DNA of 64,000 nt from Tissierella creatinini (GCA_005046945.1 SUSS01000004.1:62001-126000), one strand, 5' to 3'; shown: positions 8,358 to 18,810, counted from the first letter of the stretch. The notes: generated from the sequence alone by a model not told the origin. Numbers and translations: made by a program.

Positions 8358-9743
8358 ATGCTAAAAAAAGTATCTAAAAAGAAATTTATAATAATTGGGA
8401 TAAGTATATTAGTTGTAGGCCTCACTATATTCAACGCCTTAAAACCTAAGGAAGGAAACTACACTGAGGAAGTTGCTAAGACTCAGGATATTGTGACCTA
8501 CTATAGCTTCGAAGGCAATGTGGACTCAAATGATAGCCAGAATGTTGTATCCAAAACCAATCTATCAATAAAGACCTTTCATGTTAAGGAAGGGGACCTT
8601 GTTAATGTTGGAGACTTGCTGTTTGAACTGGATGATAGCAATATTGCCTCCAGCATAGAGCAAGCTAAGGCAAGTGTGGAACTAGCCAGAATCAACCTTG
8701 AGATGGCAAGAGGCTCTTCAAAGGACCAGCAATTAACCCAGGCACAGTTAAATCTCAACACCTCTAAGTTAAATGTAGATCAAGCTAAAGGACCAACTAT
8801 GGAGCAACAGGTAATTCAAACTACTAATGCACTCCAATCAGCTCAAGCTGCCTTTGATAGTGCCAATCTCAATTTAGAAAGAGTTCAGGGTCTTTATCAG
8901 ATTGGGGGTGCAGCCCTAGTAGAGGTTGAGCAGGCCAAAAGCACCTTTGATTCAGCTAAAATGCAGCTAGATGCAGCCCAAAACTCCTTTGATAATCTGG
9001 AAATCAATATAAATCAAAATATAAGCCTTGCCAATGAGCAATATGAATCTGCAAGGAAAAGCTATAATTCACTGTCAGAAAGCCTAAATCAAAACATCCG
9101 TATCTCACAAGAACAACTTAATCAGGCCCAAGCCCAATATGACTCTTTACTGAAGCAAGCTAAGGATATGAGGGTTTTAGCTGAGGCCAGCGGTGAAGTT
9201 TCTGAAATTTATGTGCTAGAAAATGAATCCCTTATTATGGGCAGTCCAATCATGGATATTGTGAATTACGATGAGCTTGTTGTAAAGCTTAGAGTTGATG
9301 AATATGATTTAGCTGCTGTAACACTTAATAAGGATACAGAGGTTACCATAAGCTCCTTAGATAAAAAGGTTAGGGGTAAGGTTACGGATATATCAAAGCA
9401 GGCTAGGGTGGAAAATGGAGTTTCTTATTTCGAAGCTACCATTAGTCTAGAAAAGAATGAAAGCTTAAGAGTAGGACTATCTACAGAGGTTAAGATATTA
9501 AACGAGAAGGCTGAAGATGCAACTACCATATCAATGAAGGCTATCCAATTCGACAATGAAAATCTTCCATATGTGTACTATCGTGATAATAAAGGCAAGG
9601 TAGCAACTAAGCCCGTCAAGGTTGGAATAAACGATGGTACTAAAGTCCAAGTGATTGAAGGCATAGTCGCAGGCGAAACTGTATTAGTTCCGGCCGTTGA
9701 AGGCTGGGATGTTATGATGGGTCCTCCAAGAGAGGTGGATTAA
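8358..9743 (+). CDS. HlyD/MacA-type membrane fusion (adaptor) protein
   Basis: 461-residue periplasmic-adaptor-family protein. It has one N-terminal membrane helix (FIIIGISILVVGLTIF), a biotinyl-lipoyl-like half (STKVKEGDLVNVGDLLFELDD-type segment near residue 75-95) and a long Gln/Ala-rich coiled coil (about 95-275). A returning lipoyl half and beta-barrel segments finish it (to VKVGINDGTKVQVIEGI). It would link the MacB-like ATPase/permease encoded downstream to the outside of the cell, and here perhaps to the TolC-like protein. It is the first gene of a four-gene operon: the next gene begins two bases after its stop. It is preceded by tandem structured repeats in its leader. Confidence 0.88.
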   Translation: MLKKVSKKKFIIIGISILVVGLTIFNALKPKEGNYTEEVAKTQDIVTYYSFEGNVDSNDSQNVVSKTNLSIKTFHVKEGDLVNVGDLLFELDDSNIASSIEQAKASVELARINLEMARGSSKDQQLTQAQLNLNTSKLNVDQAKGPTMEQQVIQTTNALQSAQAAFDSANLNLERVQGLYQIGGAALVEVEQAKSTFDSAKMQLDAAQNSFDNLEININQNISLANEQYESARKSYNSLSESLNQNIRISQEQLNQAQAQYDSLLKQAKDMRVLAEASGEVSEIYVLENESLIMGSPIMDIVNYDELVVKLRVDEYDLAAVTLNKDTEVTISSLDKKVRGKVTDISKQARVENGVSYFEATISLEKNESLRVGLSTEVKILNEKAEDATTISMKAIQFDNENLPYVYYRDNKGKVATKPVKVGINDGTKVQVIEGIVAGETVLVPAVEGWDVMMGPPREVD

Positions 9744-9744
9744 T

Positions 9745-10437
9745 ATGAGCGAAACTATATTAGACATGAAGGATATTGTGAAATCATATAGAATGGGAGA
9801 TGAAGACCAAGTTGTACTAAAGGGTGTAAACTTAGTAGTTCACAAGGGTGAATTCATATCCATCTTAGGACCTTCGGGCTCAGGAAAATCAACTATGATG
9901 AATATTATAGGATGCTTGGATACTCCCACTTCCGGCACCTATCTCTTAGGCGGAAGAAATATCACGGACCAAAGTCAGAAACAGTTGGCAAGAATCAGAA
10001 GCAAGGAAATAGGCTTTATATTTCAATCCTTTCAACTCCTTCCAAGGCTATCTGCTAGGGAAAATGTAGAGCTGCCTCTTATCTATGCACATGTACCTCC
10101 TCAGGAAAGAAAAATAAGGGCAGAGGAGATGCTAAAGAAGGTAGGTCTTGAGGAAAAAATGAATCATAGACCTAATCAACTATCCGGTGGCCAACAACAA
10201 AGAGTTGCTATTGCCAGAGCCCTTGCAAATAATCCAACAATTCTTTTGGCAGATGAACCTACAGGGGCTCTTGATCAAAAAACCGGCAAGCAGGTAATGA
10301 ACCTATTTAAAGAACTAAATCAAGAGGGCAATACTATTATAATGATAACCCATGATATAAATATAGCCAAATATGCAAATAGAATAGTCAATATACTTGA
10401 TGGGAATCTCTTTGAGGGGGATGTCAATTATGCTTAG
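9745..10437 (+). CDS. MacB/LolD-type ABC transporter ATPase
   Basis: 230-residue ATP-binding subunit. Walker [13 protein letters not shown] (about 41-52), Q-loop [12 protein letters not shown], signature [15 protein letters not shown], Walker [13 protein letters not shown] and H-loop MITHD are all intact. The sequence class is the MacB/LolD/FtsE group that drives FtsX-type permeases in mechanotransmission rather than classical transmembrane pumping. Its last eight bases overlap the permease gene, implying coupling. The substrate is unknown; antimicrobial peptides, macrolides or lipoproteins are known cargoes in the family. Confidence 0.93.
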   Translation: MSETILDMKDIVKSYRMGDEDQVVLKGVNLVVHKGEFISILGPSGSGKSTMMNIIGCLDTPTSGTYLLGGRNITDQSQKQLARIRSKEIGFIFQSFQLLPRLSARENVELPLIYAHVPPQERKIRAEEMLKKVGLEEKMNHRPNQLSGGQQQRVAIARALANNPTILLADEPTGALDQKTGKQVMNLFKELNQEGNTIIMITHDINIAKYANRIVNILDGNLFEGDVNYA

Positions 10438-11623
10438 AGAGAATATAAGAATGTCCTGGCAAAATATCCTAAACAATAAAATGCGTTCCTTCCTTACGAT
10501 TTTAGGCATAGTTATAGGGGTTACAGCAATTATAGCCCTTATCTCCATAGTACAAGGAGTAATCGATGAATCAAATAAGCAATTTGTGGGCATGGGTACA
10601 GGCAGGGTTACAGTCCAAGCCTTCGGAACTCCTTTAAAGCAAGGATTATCCTTCAATGATATTGAGAGCCTGTCCCAAATTGAAAACGTAACCGGTGTAT
10701 CCCCAAATCTTTCCTTTAATTCCTCTGTGGTAAAGGATGGTAATGTAGTCGAAGATGTGGTCATTGAAGGAAAAAACGAAGTCTATTTTAAAACTACTGA
10801 AGATGTTATATCTAGGGGAAGAGTCTTTAATATCCTAGATATGGAAAGCAAAAACAAGGTGGTTATGATAGATACTGAATTATCAGAATCTCTATTCTTC
10901 GGAAGGGACCCCATGGGAGAAAATATTATAATAAATGGTACTAGCTACTCAATAGTGGGTATACTTAATGATGAATCTTCAGATGACATAATGTCCATGA
11001 TTGACTCAAGCTCAGCTCCAAACGGAAAGGTTATAATCCCTTATACAACAGCTATGACCATGGCTGGAATAGGAAATATCTTCACCATTGAAATTATAAT
11101 AGATGATACAAATTTTATGGACCAAACAATAGATAAAATTGAATCGGTCCTAAATCAGGCATTTAATTTCAAGGAAGATAGCTATAACCTTATAAATCTC
11201 GATAGCTTACTTGATATGATGGAGACACTGCAGGGTATGATGACGGCAATGCTTACAGGAATAGCAGCCATTTCCTTGTTAGTCGGGGGAATCGGAATAA
11301 TGAATATGATGTTGGTTTCTGTTACGGAAAGAACAACAGAGATTGGATTAAGAAAGGCCCTAGGTGCAGAACCCGGGAGCATACAGATACAATTCCTATT
11401 GGAATCAATATTTCTCTCACTTTTAGGTGGAATAATTGGTGCAATCCTAGGGCTTTCCATTACCTATATTGCATCAGATATTATTGGGATACCCTTTAAA
11501 ATAAATTATACAGCCATATTCTTAGGGGTTGGTTTCTCTGCAGCTATTGGAATCATCTTTGGTTGGGCACCTGCAAGAAAAGCTAGCATGTTAAACCCTA
11601 TAGATGCTCTAAGAAGCGTTTAA
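10430..11623 (+). CDS. MacB-type ABC permease (FtsX fold)
   Basis: About 397-residue permease. Helix 1 is RSFLTILGIVIGVTAIIALI, a large extracytoplasmic MacB_PCD domain spans about residues 45-265, and three C-terminal helices with the FtsX signature (TERTTEIGLRKALGAEPGSI) finish it. Earlier in-frame starts exist (10397, 10400, 10421), but the GAGGGGG site fits ATG 10430, which overlaps the ATPase stop by eight bases. Together with the ATPase it forms a homodimeric MacB-like exporter. Confidence 0.9.
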   Translation: MLRENIRMSWQNILNNKMRSFLTILGIVIGVTAIIALISIVQGVIDESNKQFVGMGTGRVTVQAFGTPLKQGLSFNDIESLSQIENVTGVSPNLSFNSSVVKDGNVVEDVVIEGKNEVYFKTTEDVISRGRVFNILDMESKNKVVMIDTELSESLFFGRDPMGENIIINGTSYSIVGILNDESSDDIMSMIDSSSAPNGKVIIPYTTAMTMAGIGNIFTIEIIIDDTNFMDQTIDKIESVLNQAFNFKEDSYNLINLDSLLDMMETLQGMMTAMLTGIAAISLLVGGIGIMNMMLVSVTERTTEIGLRKALGAEPGSIQIQFLLESIFLSLLGGIIGAILGLSITYIASDIIGIPFKINYTAIFLGVGFSAAIGIIFGWAPARKASMLNPIDALRSV

Positions 11624-11638
11624 AACTAGGAGGTCACT

Positions 11639-12784
11639 ATGAAAAATAAAAAGCTGCTTAAAACTATAGTCTGTACACTAATATTCACTATGTTTCTCAA
11701 TATAACATCCTATGCAGCCGATGGCAAGGATAGTAAAGAGGATAAAATAGTTAAGGTTGAATATGAAGATATTGAAGACCTAGTCCTTAAGAAAAACCTC
11801 CAAATTAAGGTTAATGAATTGTCCATAGACGATATGAAGGATGCTCTGGACGAAGCAGAAGATGCAGGGGATGGAATTGGTGAATTACAAGATACTATTT
11901 ATGAAATATCAGATGGATTAGATGCCTATGCTGCATATCCGGATTTATATCCTTTAGCTCAGGCTATACAATTTTCCCTTGAGCTTACATCTAACTCCCT
12001 TGGTGCACAGGTGCCAAGCAATGACGACGCAGATGATCAGATTAGGATAGCCGAATTAGGATATGAACAAGCAGATCAAGCCCTAGTAAATACAGCCAAG
12101 AAGATGTTCGTCCTATATCATCAGCTAGATGATAGTTTAAACCTAATGAAAGAGAATCGAAAGCTCCTAGTAAGCCAACTGGACCTTGCAAAATATAGGC
12201 TTGAATATGGACTTATAGCACCCACTGTTCTAGGTGACATGAAAAAGTCATTGCTGGAATTTGATAATAGCACTACTTCCCTTATGCATCAAAAAGAAGC
12301 CCTAATCCTCCAGTTTAAAGACCTTATAGGCCTATCCATGGAAGATGAAATAAAATTCGGGCTACTACCTGATGCAGATATTAACTATATCTTAAAAATC
12401 GACTTAGAAGAAGATTTAGAAAAAGCACTTAAGAATTCCTTGAGTATAAAGACAAAGAAAGTAGAACTAAAGTCTGCCGATAGCAAAATGAAGAAGTACC
12501 AGCTTCAGATAAAGGAAAGCGAAATAAGTCAAAGCCTAAACAATCAATATCAACTTCTTATTGAAAAACTGGAAGCCTTGAGCTTATCGGAGAGTGAATT
12601 ATCCTTATTAAATGGAAAGCTATTCACTGAGGATATAAGATACAAAATGGGCCAGATTTCCTTAATGGATTTTAAAACTATAGAAAATAAGCTTTTAAAC
12701 CAAAAGAACACAGTAAAAACCAACACCTCTAACCTACTTATAGAAATAGAAAACTATAAGGCTATGTTGGATGGTATGATTTAA
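11639..12784 (+). CDS. TolC-family-like coiled-coil exported protein
   Basis: 381-residue protein with a Sec signal peptide (cleavage near SYA/AD, residue 27). It has long helical segments with the TolC-type repeat AKYRLEYGLIAPTVLGDMKK...LILQFKDLIG near residue 190-240 and a second such block at the C-terminus (IRYKMGQISLMDFKTIENKLL). It is the last gene of the hlyD-ABC-permease operon, 15 bases after the permease behind AGGAGG. TolC proteins form outer-membrane channels. In a presumed one-membrane Firmicute a beta-barrel has nowhere to sit, so this may be a wall-spanning or adaptor-bound helical tube. That is inference; family membership is by helix pattern only. Confidence 0.7.
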   Translation: MKNKKLLKTIVCTLIFTMFLNITSYAADGKDSKEDKIVKVEYEDIEDLVLKKNLQIKVNELSIDDMKDALDEAEDAGDGIGELQDTIYEISDGLDAYAAYPDLYPLAQAIQFSLELTSNSLGAQVPSNDDADDQIRIAELGYEQADQALVNTAKKMFVLYHQLDDSLNLMKENRKLLVSQLDLAKYRLEYGLIAPTVLGDMKKSLLEFDNSTTSLMHQKEALILQFKDLIGLSMEDEIKFGLLPDADINYILKIDLEEDLEKALKNSLSIKTKKVELKSADSKMKKYQLQIKESEISQSLNNQYQLLIEKLEALSLSESELSLLNGKLFTEDIRYKMGQISLMDFKTIENKLLNQKNTVKTNTSNLLIEIENYKAMLDGMI

Positions 12785-12787
12785 TAA

Positions 12788-12840
12788 ACAAAGGGTCTCT
12801 TCCCATTGTGCTAGGCACAAAAGGAAGAGACCCTTTGTTC
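12788..12840. terminator. Strong bidirectional terminator
   Basis: AAAGGGTCTCTTCC at 12790-12803 pairs perfectly with 12823-12836 and an inner TTGTGC/GCACAA stem. It lies between the convergent export operon and the antitoxin gene. Confidence 0.9.
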
Positions 12841-12841
12841 T

Positions 12842-13045
12842 TTACTCTTGATTATTTTCTTCTTTTTTTAGCTTTGGATAATTTTCACTTTCAAACAGCT
12901 TCTTTTCATATGCTTCCATGCTCATTACCACCATAATTCCATAGCCATTCTTAGTAAGGAATACGGGCTCATTTGTTTCATTGACTAGTTTTGCTATATC
13001 AGTGAAATGATTTCTCAAATCAGATATAGGACGAATACGTGGCAT
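12842..13045 (-). CDS. Phd/YefM-type antitoxin without adjacent toxin
   Basis: 67-residue protein of the Phd/YefM antitoxin family: the N-terminal DNA-binding part starts MPRIRPISDLRNHF and the core has EPVFLTKNGYGIMVVMS, both hallmarks. The C-terminus is a short charged tail that would normally wrap a RelE/Doc/YoeB toxin. No toxin gene follows: the stop is at the foot of a strong terminator, and upstream is pyrE in the same orientation. An 11-bp inverted repeat in its promoter (13076-13112) is a likely operator for autorepression. Confidence 0.85.
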   Translation of the reverse strand: MPRIRPISDLRNHFTDIAKLVNETNEPVFLTKNGYGIMVVMSMEAYEKKLFESENYPKLKKEENNQE

Positions 13046-13075
13046 TTTTTCACCTCTATTTAGATTATAACACTA

Positions 13076-13112
13076 TTATGATGCTAATATAAAGAATACA
13101 ATAGCATCATAA
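13076..13112. promoter_or_regulatory. Inverted repeat, probable antitoxin operator
   Basis: TTATGATGCTA at 13076-13086 and TAGCATCATAA at 13102-13112 are perfect 11-bp inverted repeats separated by 15 bases, about 31 bases upstream of the antitoxin start. The position suits autorepression by the Phd-type protein. Confidence 0.5.
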
Positions 13113-13209
13113 ACTATTAATTAACAATAATATTTTATCATTATTATGATAACCGGTCAATAAATAGTTTGTATCTTTATTGTTTTTAACACTATAGCTT
13201 GGGTGTGAT

Positions 13210-13791
13210 TTATTTAATTTTTCTGCTTCCCGGTTTAACCAACTCTATCTTTCCTTCCTTACAAATCGGACATTCCTCTGCCTCATAGGATATTACCTTA
13301 GTTGTATATGCAGCCTGAAGCTTGCATCCAAAATCAATGCTTCCGTTGGATCTATCAACAAGTATAGCCACACCTACCAGTTCAGCTTCATGTGCTTTTA
13401 CTATGTCCATTACCTCTCGCACAGATCCTCCTGTAGTTATTACATCTTCTGCTATAAGCACTCTTGCACCCTTTGGTATGGTAAAACCTCTTCTTAGGGT
13501 CATCTTGCCATCCTCTCTTTCAGCAAAGAGATTCTTAACTCCCAGTTGTCTTGCCACCTCATAGGAGAATATCACCCCTCCCATAGCAGGTCCTATAACC
13601 AAATCCACATTATCATTTCTAAAGGCTTCAAATATTATGCTTGACAATTCAGCAGTATATTCCGGATATTCAAGAATTCTGGCACACTGCATATATTGTC
13701 CACTGTGTCTGCCTGAGGTTAACAGAAAATGACCCTCCTGCAATACATCTATCTCCCTTAATATTTCTTCAACTCTATCTCTAGTAATCAT
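13210..13791 (-). CDS. pyrE: Orotate phosphoribosyltransferase
   Basis: 193-residue enzyme converting orotate and PRPP to orotidine 5'-monophosphate. The PRPP-binding loop VLIAEDVITTGGSV is at about residue 110-125, and a substrate segment VIGPAMGGVIFSYEVARQLG precedes it. A C-terminal CPICKEGKIE Cys pair extends the usual core. It is the last gene of the pyrF-carA-carB-pyrK-pyrD-pyrE operon, separated from pyrD by 121 bases of degenerate repeat sequence, so it may be partly uncoupled from the operon. Confidence 0.96.
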   Translation of the reverse strand: MITRDRVEEILREIDVLQEGHFLLTSGRHSGQYMQCARILEYPEYTAELSSIIFEAFRNDNVDLVIGPAMGGVIFSYEVARQLGVKNLFAEREDGKMTLRRGFTIPKGARVLIAEDVITTGGSVREVMDIVKAHEAELVGVAILVDRSNGSIDFGCKLQAAYTTKVISYEAEECPICKEGKIELVKPGSRKIK

Positions 13792-13796
13792 ATTTC

Positions 13797-13909
13797 CCTC
13801 CTCAATACTATAACTTCTTCACTCTTACTTCTTACCTGTTTCTCCGTTGTTAACTGTTCGTTGTTCACTAAACACTCTTAACTCTTAGTTATTAGTTCTT
13901 CACTGTTTT
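13797..13909. repeat. Degenerate short-tract repeat, locus 1
   Basis: pyrD-pyrE spacer built of variants of CACTCTTA, CTTCTTA and GTTGTTCACT. The same vocabulary recurs near 48.35 kb and 59.65 kb, always in a minus-strand intergenic gap. Confidence 0.55.
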
Positions 13910-13912
13910 TAA

Positions 13913-14824
13913 TTACACTATTCCCCTAATTTCACTTAAGTCCTTAATACCATATTTATTACAGTAGTTAACTATCCCCTCGAGAACGTCAATGGTGGCC
14001 CTTGGATTTACGAAATTAGCAGTTCCTACTGCCACACCCGTTGCTCCTGCAAGTATGTACTCTATGGCATCGTCTCCATTCATAATTCCTCCCATACCTA
14101 CAATGGGCAGCTTAACTTTTTTATGGACTTCATAAACCATTCTTACCCCAATAGGTTTGATAGCAGGACCCGATAATCCACCTGTTATATTGGCAAGGAT
14201 AGGCTTTCTCTTGTTAATATCTATAACCATCCCTGTTATTGTATTTATTAGGGATAGGGCATCTGCGCCACCCGATTCTGCTGCCTTTGCTATCTCTACT
14301 ATATCCGTCACATTAGGGCTAAGCTTTACAATGACAGGTTGCTTAGCATATTTTTTTACCTCTCTTGTTACATCTTCAACGCTATTGCAGTTCGTCCCAA
14401 AGTTTACTCCGCCTTCCTTAATATTAGGACATGAGATATTTAATTCTATTAAATCTACATCTTGATCGGATAGCCTTTCTACAACTTCACAATACTCCTT
14501 CATGGTCTTGCCTATGACGTTTACCACAATCTTAGTATCATATTTTCTTAAATATGGAATGTCCTCATTGATAAAATGCTCTACTCCAAGATTTTGAAGG
14601 CCAATGGCATTTAGCATTCCACCATAGGTTTCTGCAATTCTTGGCGGAGGGTTTCCAATCCAAGGATTTGTAGCTATACCTTTGACCACAACCGCACCTA
14701 ATTGGTTTAAGTCGATAAATTCAGAGTATTCCTTACCTGCACCAAAGGTCCCGGAGGCAGTCATGACTGGATTCTTTAGCTTTACGCCGCCAATATCTAT
14801 TTCTAGATTTAAATCTTTATACAT
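13913..14824 (-). CDS. pyrD: Dihydroorotate dehydrogenase, class 1B catalytic subunit
   Basis: 303-residue FMN-binding PyrDB subunit, which oxidizes dihydroorotate to orotate and passes electrons to PyrK and NAD. The active-site loop ELNISCPNIKEGGVNFG carries the class 1 catalytic Cys at about residue 132. FMN-phosphate motifs (IVGMGGIMNGDDAIEYILAGATGVAVGTA) lie near 245-275. The start overlaps the pyrK stop by eight bases, so the two subunits are coupled. It is the cytosolic, NAD-linked type expected in an anaerobe. Confidence 0.96.
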   Translation of the reverse strand: MYKDLNLEIDIGGVKLKNPVMTASGTFGAGKEYSEFIDLNQLGAVVVKGIATNPWIGNPPPRIAETYGGMLNAIGLQNLGVEHFINEDIPYLRKYDTKIVVNVIGKTMKEYCEVVERLSDQDVDLIELNISCPNIKEGGVNFGTNCNSVEDVTREVKKYAKQPVIVKLSPNVTDIVEIAKAAESGGADALSLINTITGMVIDINKRKPILANITGGLSGPAIKPIGVRMVYEVHKKVKLPIVGMGGIMNGDDAIEYILAGATGVAVGTANFVNPRATIDVLEGIVNYCNKYGIKDLSEIRGIV

Positions 14825-15599
14825 CCCAAACTACCTCCTCGCTGAAGAATACAGGTCCATCTACGCATACCTTCTTGTAATCCCAGGTATCCCCATCCTT
14901 GATTCTAACAACACAGCCTACACAGGTGCCTATGCCGCAGCCCATCCTCTCCTCTAAGGATAACTGAGCCAAAATTTTCTCATCCTTTGCCCAATCTGCT
15001 ACTGCCTTTAACATAGGCTTAGGTCCACAAGCATATACCATTTTGCCTCTTGCTTTATCTTTCTTAAGTAAATCTAAGACTGTTCCCTTAATTCCTTCAC
15101 TTCCATCATCTGTGGCAATTAAAACCTGAACCCCATGCTTTTCAAAGTCTTCGATTAGATAAGAATCACTCCTAAAGCCTAAATAAACCTTCTTTCTCCC
15201 CTTAAGGTGCTTAATCAGCTCCAATAGGGGAGGGACTCCAAGGCCTCCTCCTACTATTATGTGCTCATCTATTTCCTCATCTATATTATATCCATTGCCT
15301 AATGGTCCCAAAAGTTCTATATATTCCCCGGCCTTTATCTTAGAAAACTCTTCGGTTCCTTTTCCGACTACTCCATATACAAAGGTAAGAGTATTATTTT
15401 CCTTATCTATTTCACATATGCTAATAGGTCTTGGCAATAGTCTGCTTCCTTCCCTGCAATAAAGATTCACAAATTGTCCCGCCTTGGCAATGGACTCCAT
15501 TCTATTAGATGCTACTACCATTTTAAATATCCCCGGGCTAATTTCTCCATTCTCTAAAATGTATGATTCTAGCTTAGCTCTTTTGTTATCATTACACAT
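14817..15599 (-). CDS. pyrK: Dihydroorotate dehydrogenase electron-transfer subunit
   Basis: 260-residue FAD and [2Fe-2S] subunit of the class 1B enzyme. The FAD motif RPISICEID is near residue 57 and the NAD-binding GGGLGVPPLLELIKHL near 118. The iron-sulfur loop CGIGTCVGCVVRIKDGDTWDYKKVC near residue 220-245 has the expected four cysteines. It immediately follows carB (one-base gap) and overlaps pyrD. Confidence 0.95.
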   Translation of the reverse strand: MCNDNKRAKLESYILENGEISPGIFKMVVASNRMESIAKAGQFVNLYCREGSRLLPRPISICEIDKENNTLTFVYGVVGKGTEEFSKIKAGEYIELLGPLGNGYNIDEEIDEHIIVGGGLGVPPLLELIKHLKGRKKVYLGFRSDSYLIEDFEKHGVQVLIATDDGSEGIKGTVLDLLKKDKARGKMVYACGPKPMLKAVADWAKDEKILAQLSLEERMGCGIGTCVGCVVRIKDGDTWDYKKVCVDGPVFFSEEVVWDV

Positions 15600-15600
15600 T

Positions 15601-18600
15601 TTACTCAGCTCCTAAATCAATTATTCCCACCTTACTTGCATCAAGGTTTGCATCCATTAAATCAAGCAACCCTCTTACAGTATCTAGGGACGTAAATACA
15701 TTTATCCCTGCTTCAATTCCTGCCCGTCTGATTCTAAATCCATCACTATGTGAGTCCCTGCCCTTTGTAGGTATATCTATGACCATGTCAATCTTTCCGT
15801 TTCTTATCTTATCGATAATGTCATTAGAGCCTTCCACTAGCTTCTTAATGACCATGGATTCTATTCCTTCATTCTTTAGGAATTCAGATGTTCCTTGTGT
15901 TGCAACTATTTTATATCCCTTTTGGGCAAACTTCTTTGCTAATGGCAAGAACTCCTTTTTATGATGGCTATTTATGGTTGTTAATATAGTTCCCTTCTCA
16001 TTAGGAATGTCCATGCCTGCAGCAATAAATCCCTTATATAGAGCTTCCATCATATCATAGCCTACTCCCAGAACCTCTCCCGTGGATTTCATTTCAGGTC
16101 CAAGGCTCATCTCAACATTAGGAAGCTTTTGTGTTGAGAACACCGGTACCTTAACAGCAATCATATTTCCTTCCTTATACAAACCCGTTCCGTATGGCAT
16201 ATCCTTTAGCTTTTCACCTAGCATGGCCCTGGTTGCAAGCTCAATCATTGGTATACCTGCTACTTTACTAATATATGGCACAGTACGGCTTGAACGTGGG
16301 TTTACTTCTATTATATACAGTTCACCATTATACTCAATATACTGGATATTGATCATTCCAACAACCTTCAAGGCAAGGGCTATTCTCCTAGTCTCCTCAA
16401 CTATTTCGTCCTTTATACTTTGTGATACGTTTTGTGTAGGATAAACCGAAATACTATCTCCGGAGTGAACCCCTGCTCTTTCAAGGTGTTCCATTATTCC
16501 GGGAATAAGTATGTCCTCTCCGTCACAGATGGCATCTACTTCAATTTCCTTACCCAATAAATATCTGTCTATTAATACCGGATTCTTTTTATCCTTCACA
16601 AATGCATCTGAAAGATATCTCTTAAGTTCTAGGTCTCCATAGGTGATTTCCATTCCTTGACCTCCAAGTACATAGGATGGTCTCACCAATACCGGATATC
16701 CAAGCAAACTAGCTTCTTTAATCCCTTCCTCCACTGACCAGACTGCTTTTCCCTTAGGTCTCATAATACCTAATTCCTCTAGTAGGGCATCAAATTTTTC
16801 CCTGTCTTCAGCAGCATCTATTTGTTCCGGCTTAGTTCCAAGTATAGGTATATCTATTTCCTTAAAGAATTTTGCCAACTTAATAGCCGTTTGACCCCCA
16901 AATTGAAGTATAAGTCCATCAGGCTTTTCCTTATCGATGATATTTAAAACATCCTCCTCAGTAAGAGGCTCGAAGTAAAGCTTATCTGCTACGTTAAAAT
17001 CAGTACTTACGGTTTCCGGATTGTTATTTACTATGATGGTTTCAATTCCAGCTTTCTTTAGTGCAAGAACACCATGGACTGAGCAGTAGTCGAATTCAAC
17101 TCCTTGACCAATTCTTATTGGTCCTGAACCTATTACCATAACCTTCTTATTGCTTGAAACTTCCACCTCATCATATTCATCATAGGTAGAATAATAGTAT
17201 GGCGATACTGCATCAAACTCTCCTGCACAAGTATCTACCATCTTATATACAGGCTGAATTTTCCATTTCATTCTCAATTTATATATATCATCAGGAGAAC
17301 AATTCATCAAGTCGGCTATGCCCTTATCTGAAAACCCCTTCTTCTTCAGATTTCTTAAAGACCTCTCATCCATTTCCTCTATGGAAATTTCCTTTAATTT
17401 CTCCTCTTCTTCAACTATCGATTTTATCTTTTGCACAAAGAAAGGATCCATTCCGGTAATCTTTGAAACCATATCTACCCTATAATTTCGTCGAAGCATC
17501 TCAGCAAGGTCGAAGATTCTTTCGTCATCTGGAATCTGAACCTTTATCTTTAATTCATCTAAGGATCTTAATCCTGATGGTTTATGGTTTAAGGAGTACT
17601 TTCCTATCTCCAAGGAACGAATTCCCTTAAGAAATGCTGCCTCAAAGCTGTTGCCAATGGCCATAACCTCTCCTGTAGCCATCATCTTGGTTCCTAGATT
17701 TCTCTTGCCCTCGGCGAACTTATCGAAAGGCCACTTTGGAATCTTAACTACCACATAGTCTATGGTAGGGTCATAACAAGCATAGGTAGACCCGGTTACT
17801 GCATTCTTGATCTCATCTAGGGCATATCCTAGGGCAATTTTGGCAGCAACCCTTGCAATTGGATACCCCGTTGCTTTAGATGCTAAGGCTGAAGAACGGC
17901 TAACTCTTGGATTTATCTCTATTACTACATATTCAAAGCTTATAGGATTTAATGCAAACTGTACATTACAACCACCTTTTATCTCTATGGCATTTATGAT
18001 ATCCATAGAAGCGGATCGTAGCATACTGGTTTCATATGCAGTAAGGGTCTGGGTTGGGGCTACTACTATACTGTCTCCTGTATGTACACCTACAGGGTCT
18101 ACATTTTCCATGTTGCATACAGCTATGGTATTTCCATAGGCATCTCTAATAACCTCGTACTCTATTTCCTTCCAGCCCTTTATGCTCTTCTCCAATAAAA
18201 CCTGTCCAGCACGGCTTAGGTGGAGTCCTTGAGTAAGAATTTCAACTAACTCCTCCTCAGTATCTGCTATTCCACCACCACTTCCTCCAAGGGTATATGC
18301 AGGTCGTACTACTATAGGATAGCCTAGTTCTAATGCAACTCTTAGCCCATCCTCTAAAGATGTAACTATTTCACTTTGAATAATAGGTTGATTTATTCTT
18401 TCCATTAGCTTCTTAAATCTATCTCTATCTTCGCCTTCCTTAATAGATTCGATAGATGTTCCTATTACCTTAACATTGTACTTATCAAGTATTCCTTTAT
18501 CATAAAGCTCTACGGAAAGGTTTAGGCCTGTTTGCCCTCCCATGCCGGCTATAAGGCTGTCAGGTCTTTCCTTAGCGATTATCTTCTCGATAAATTCTGT

Positions 18601-18810
18601 AGTCAATGGTTCAATATAGGTCTTATCCGCAACCCCCTTGTCAGTCATTATAGTGGCAGGATTGGAATTTACAAGAACTACCTCTACTCCATCTTCCTTT
18701 AAGGTTTGACAGGCTTGAGTTCCGGAATAATCGAACTCGGCCCCTTGACCTATTACAATAGGACCTGAACCTATGACTAAAACCTTCTTTATGTTATTAT
18801 CTCTTGGCAT
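15601..18810 (-). CDS. carB: Carbamoyl phosphate synthase large subunit
   Basis: About 1069-residue synthetase that makes carbamoyl phosphate from bicarbonate, ammonia and two ATP. Two homologous ATP-grasp halves are visible, each beginning with a [21 protein letters not shown]-type motif (residue about 10 and about 555), and a C-terminal allosteric MGS-like domain follows ([25 protein letters not shown]). All major motifs look normal, in contrast to its CarA partner. A TTG at 18816 is in frame, but AGGAGG is spaced correctly for ATG 18810. Overlaps carA by 14 bases. Confidence 0.96.
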   Translation of the reverse strand: MPRDNNIKKVLVIGSGPIVIGQGAEFDYSGTQACQTLKEDGVEVVLVNSNPATIMTDKGVADKTYIEPLTTEFIEKIIAKERPDSLIAGMGGQTGLNLSVELYDKGILDKYNVKVIGTSIESIKEGEDRDRFKKLMERINQPIIQSEIVTSLEDGLRVALELGYPIVVRPAYTLGGSGGGIADTEEELVEILTQGLHLSRAGQVLLEKSIKGWKEIEYEVIRDAYGNTIAVCNMENVDPVGVHTGDSIVVAPTQTLTAYETSMLRSASMDIINAIEIKGGCNVQFALNPISFEYVVIEINPRVSRSSALASKATGYPIARVAAKIALGYALDEIKNAVTGSTYACYDPTIDYVVVKIPKWPFDKFAEGKRNLGTKMMATGEVMAIGNSFEAAFLKGIRSLEIGKYSLNHKPSGLRSLDELKIKVQIPDDERIFDLAEMLRRNYRVDMVSKITGMDPFFVQKIKSIVEEEEKLKEISIEEMDERSLRNLKKKGFSDKGIADLMNCSPDDIYKLRMKWKIQPVYKMVDTCAGEFDAVSPYYYSTYDEYDEVEVSSNKKVMVIGSGPIRIGQGVEFDYCSVHGVLALKKAGIETIIVNNNPETVSTDFNVADKLYFEPLTEEDVLNIIDKEKPDGLILQFGGQTAIKLAKFFKEIDIPILGTKPEQIDAAEDREKFDALLEELGIMRPKGKAVWSVEEGIKEASLLGYPVLVRPSYVLGGQGMEITYGDLELKRYLSDAFVKDKKNPVLIDRYLLGKEIEVDAICDGEDILIPGIMEHLERAGVHSGDSISVYPTQNVSQSIKDEIVEETRRIALALKVVGMINIQYIEYNGELYIIEVNPRSSRTVPYISKVAGIPMIELATRAMLGEKLKDMPYGTGLYKEGNMIAVKVPVFSTQKLPNVEMSLGPEMKSTGEVLGVGYDMMEALYKGFIAAGMDIPNEKGTILTTINSHHKKEFLPLAKKFAQKGYKIVATQGTSEFLKNEGIESMVIKKLVEGSNDIIDKIRNGKIDMVIDIPTKGRDSHSDGFRIRRAGIEAGINVFTSLDTVRGLLDLMDANLDASKVGIIDLGAE

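Noticed and set aside
13797-13909. Possible CRISPR array from recurring short words
   Set aside because: Units are 6-14 bases and degenerate, with no constant repeat-spacer period and no cas genes nearby.
17199-17459. Antisense ORFs inside carB, hyl, trk and other large genes
   Set aside because: They are shadows of strongly conserved coding sequence with no ribosome sites or domains.
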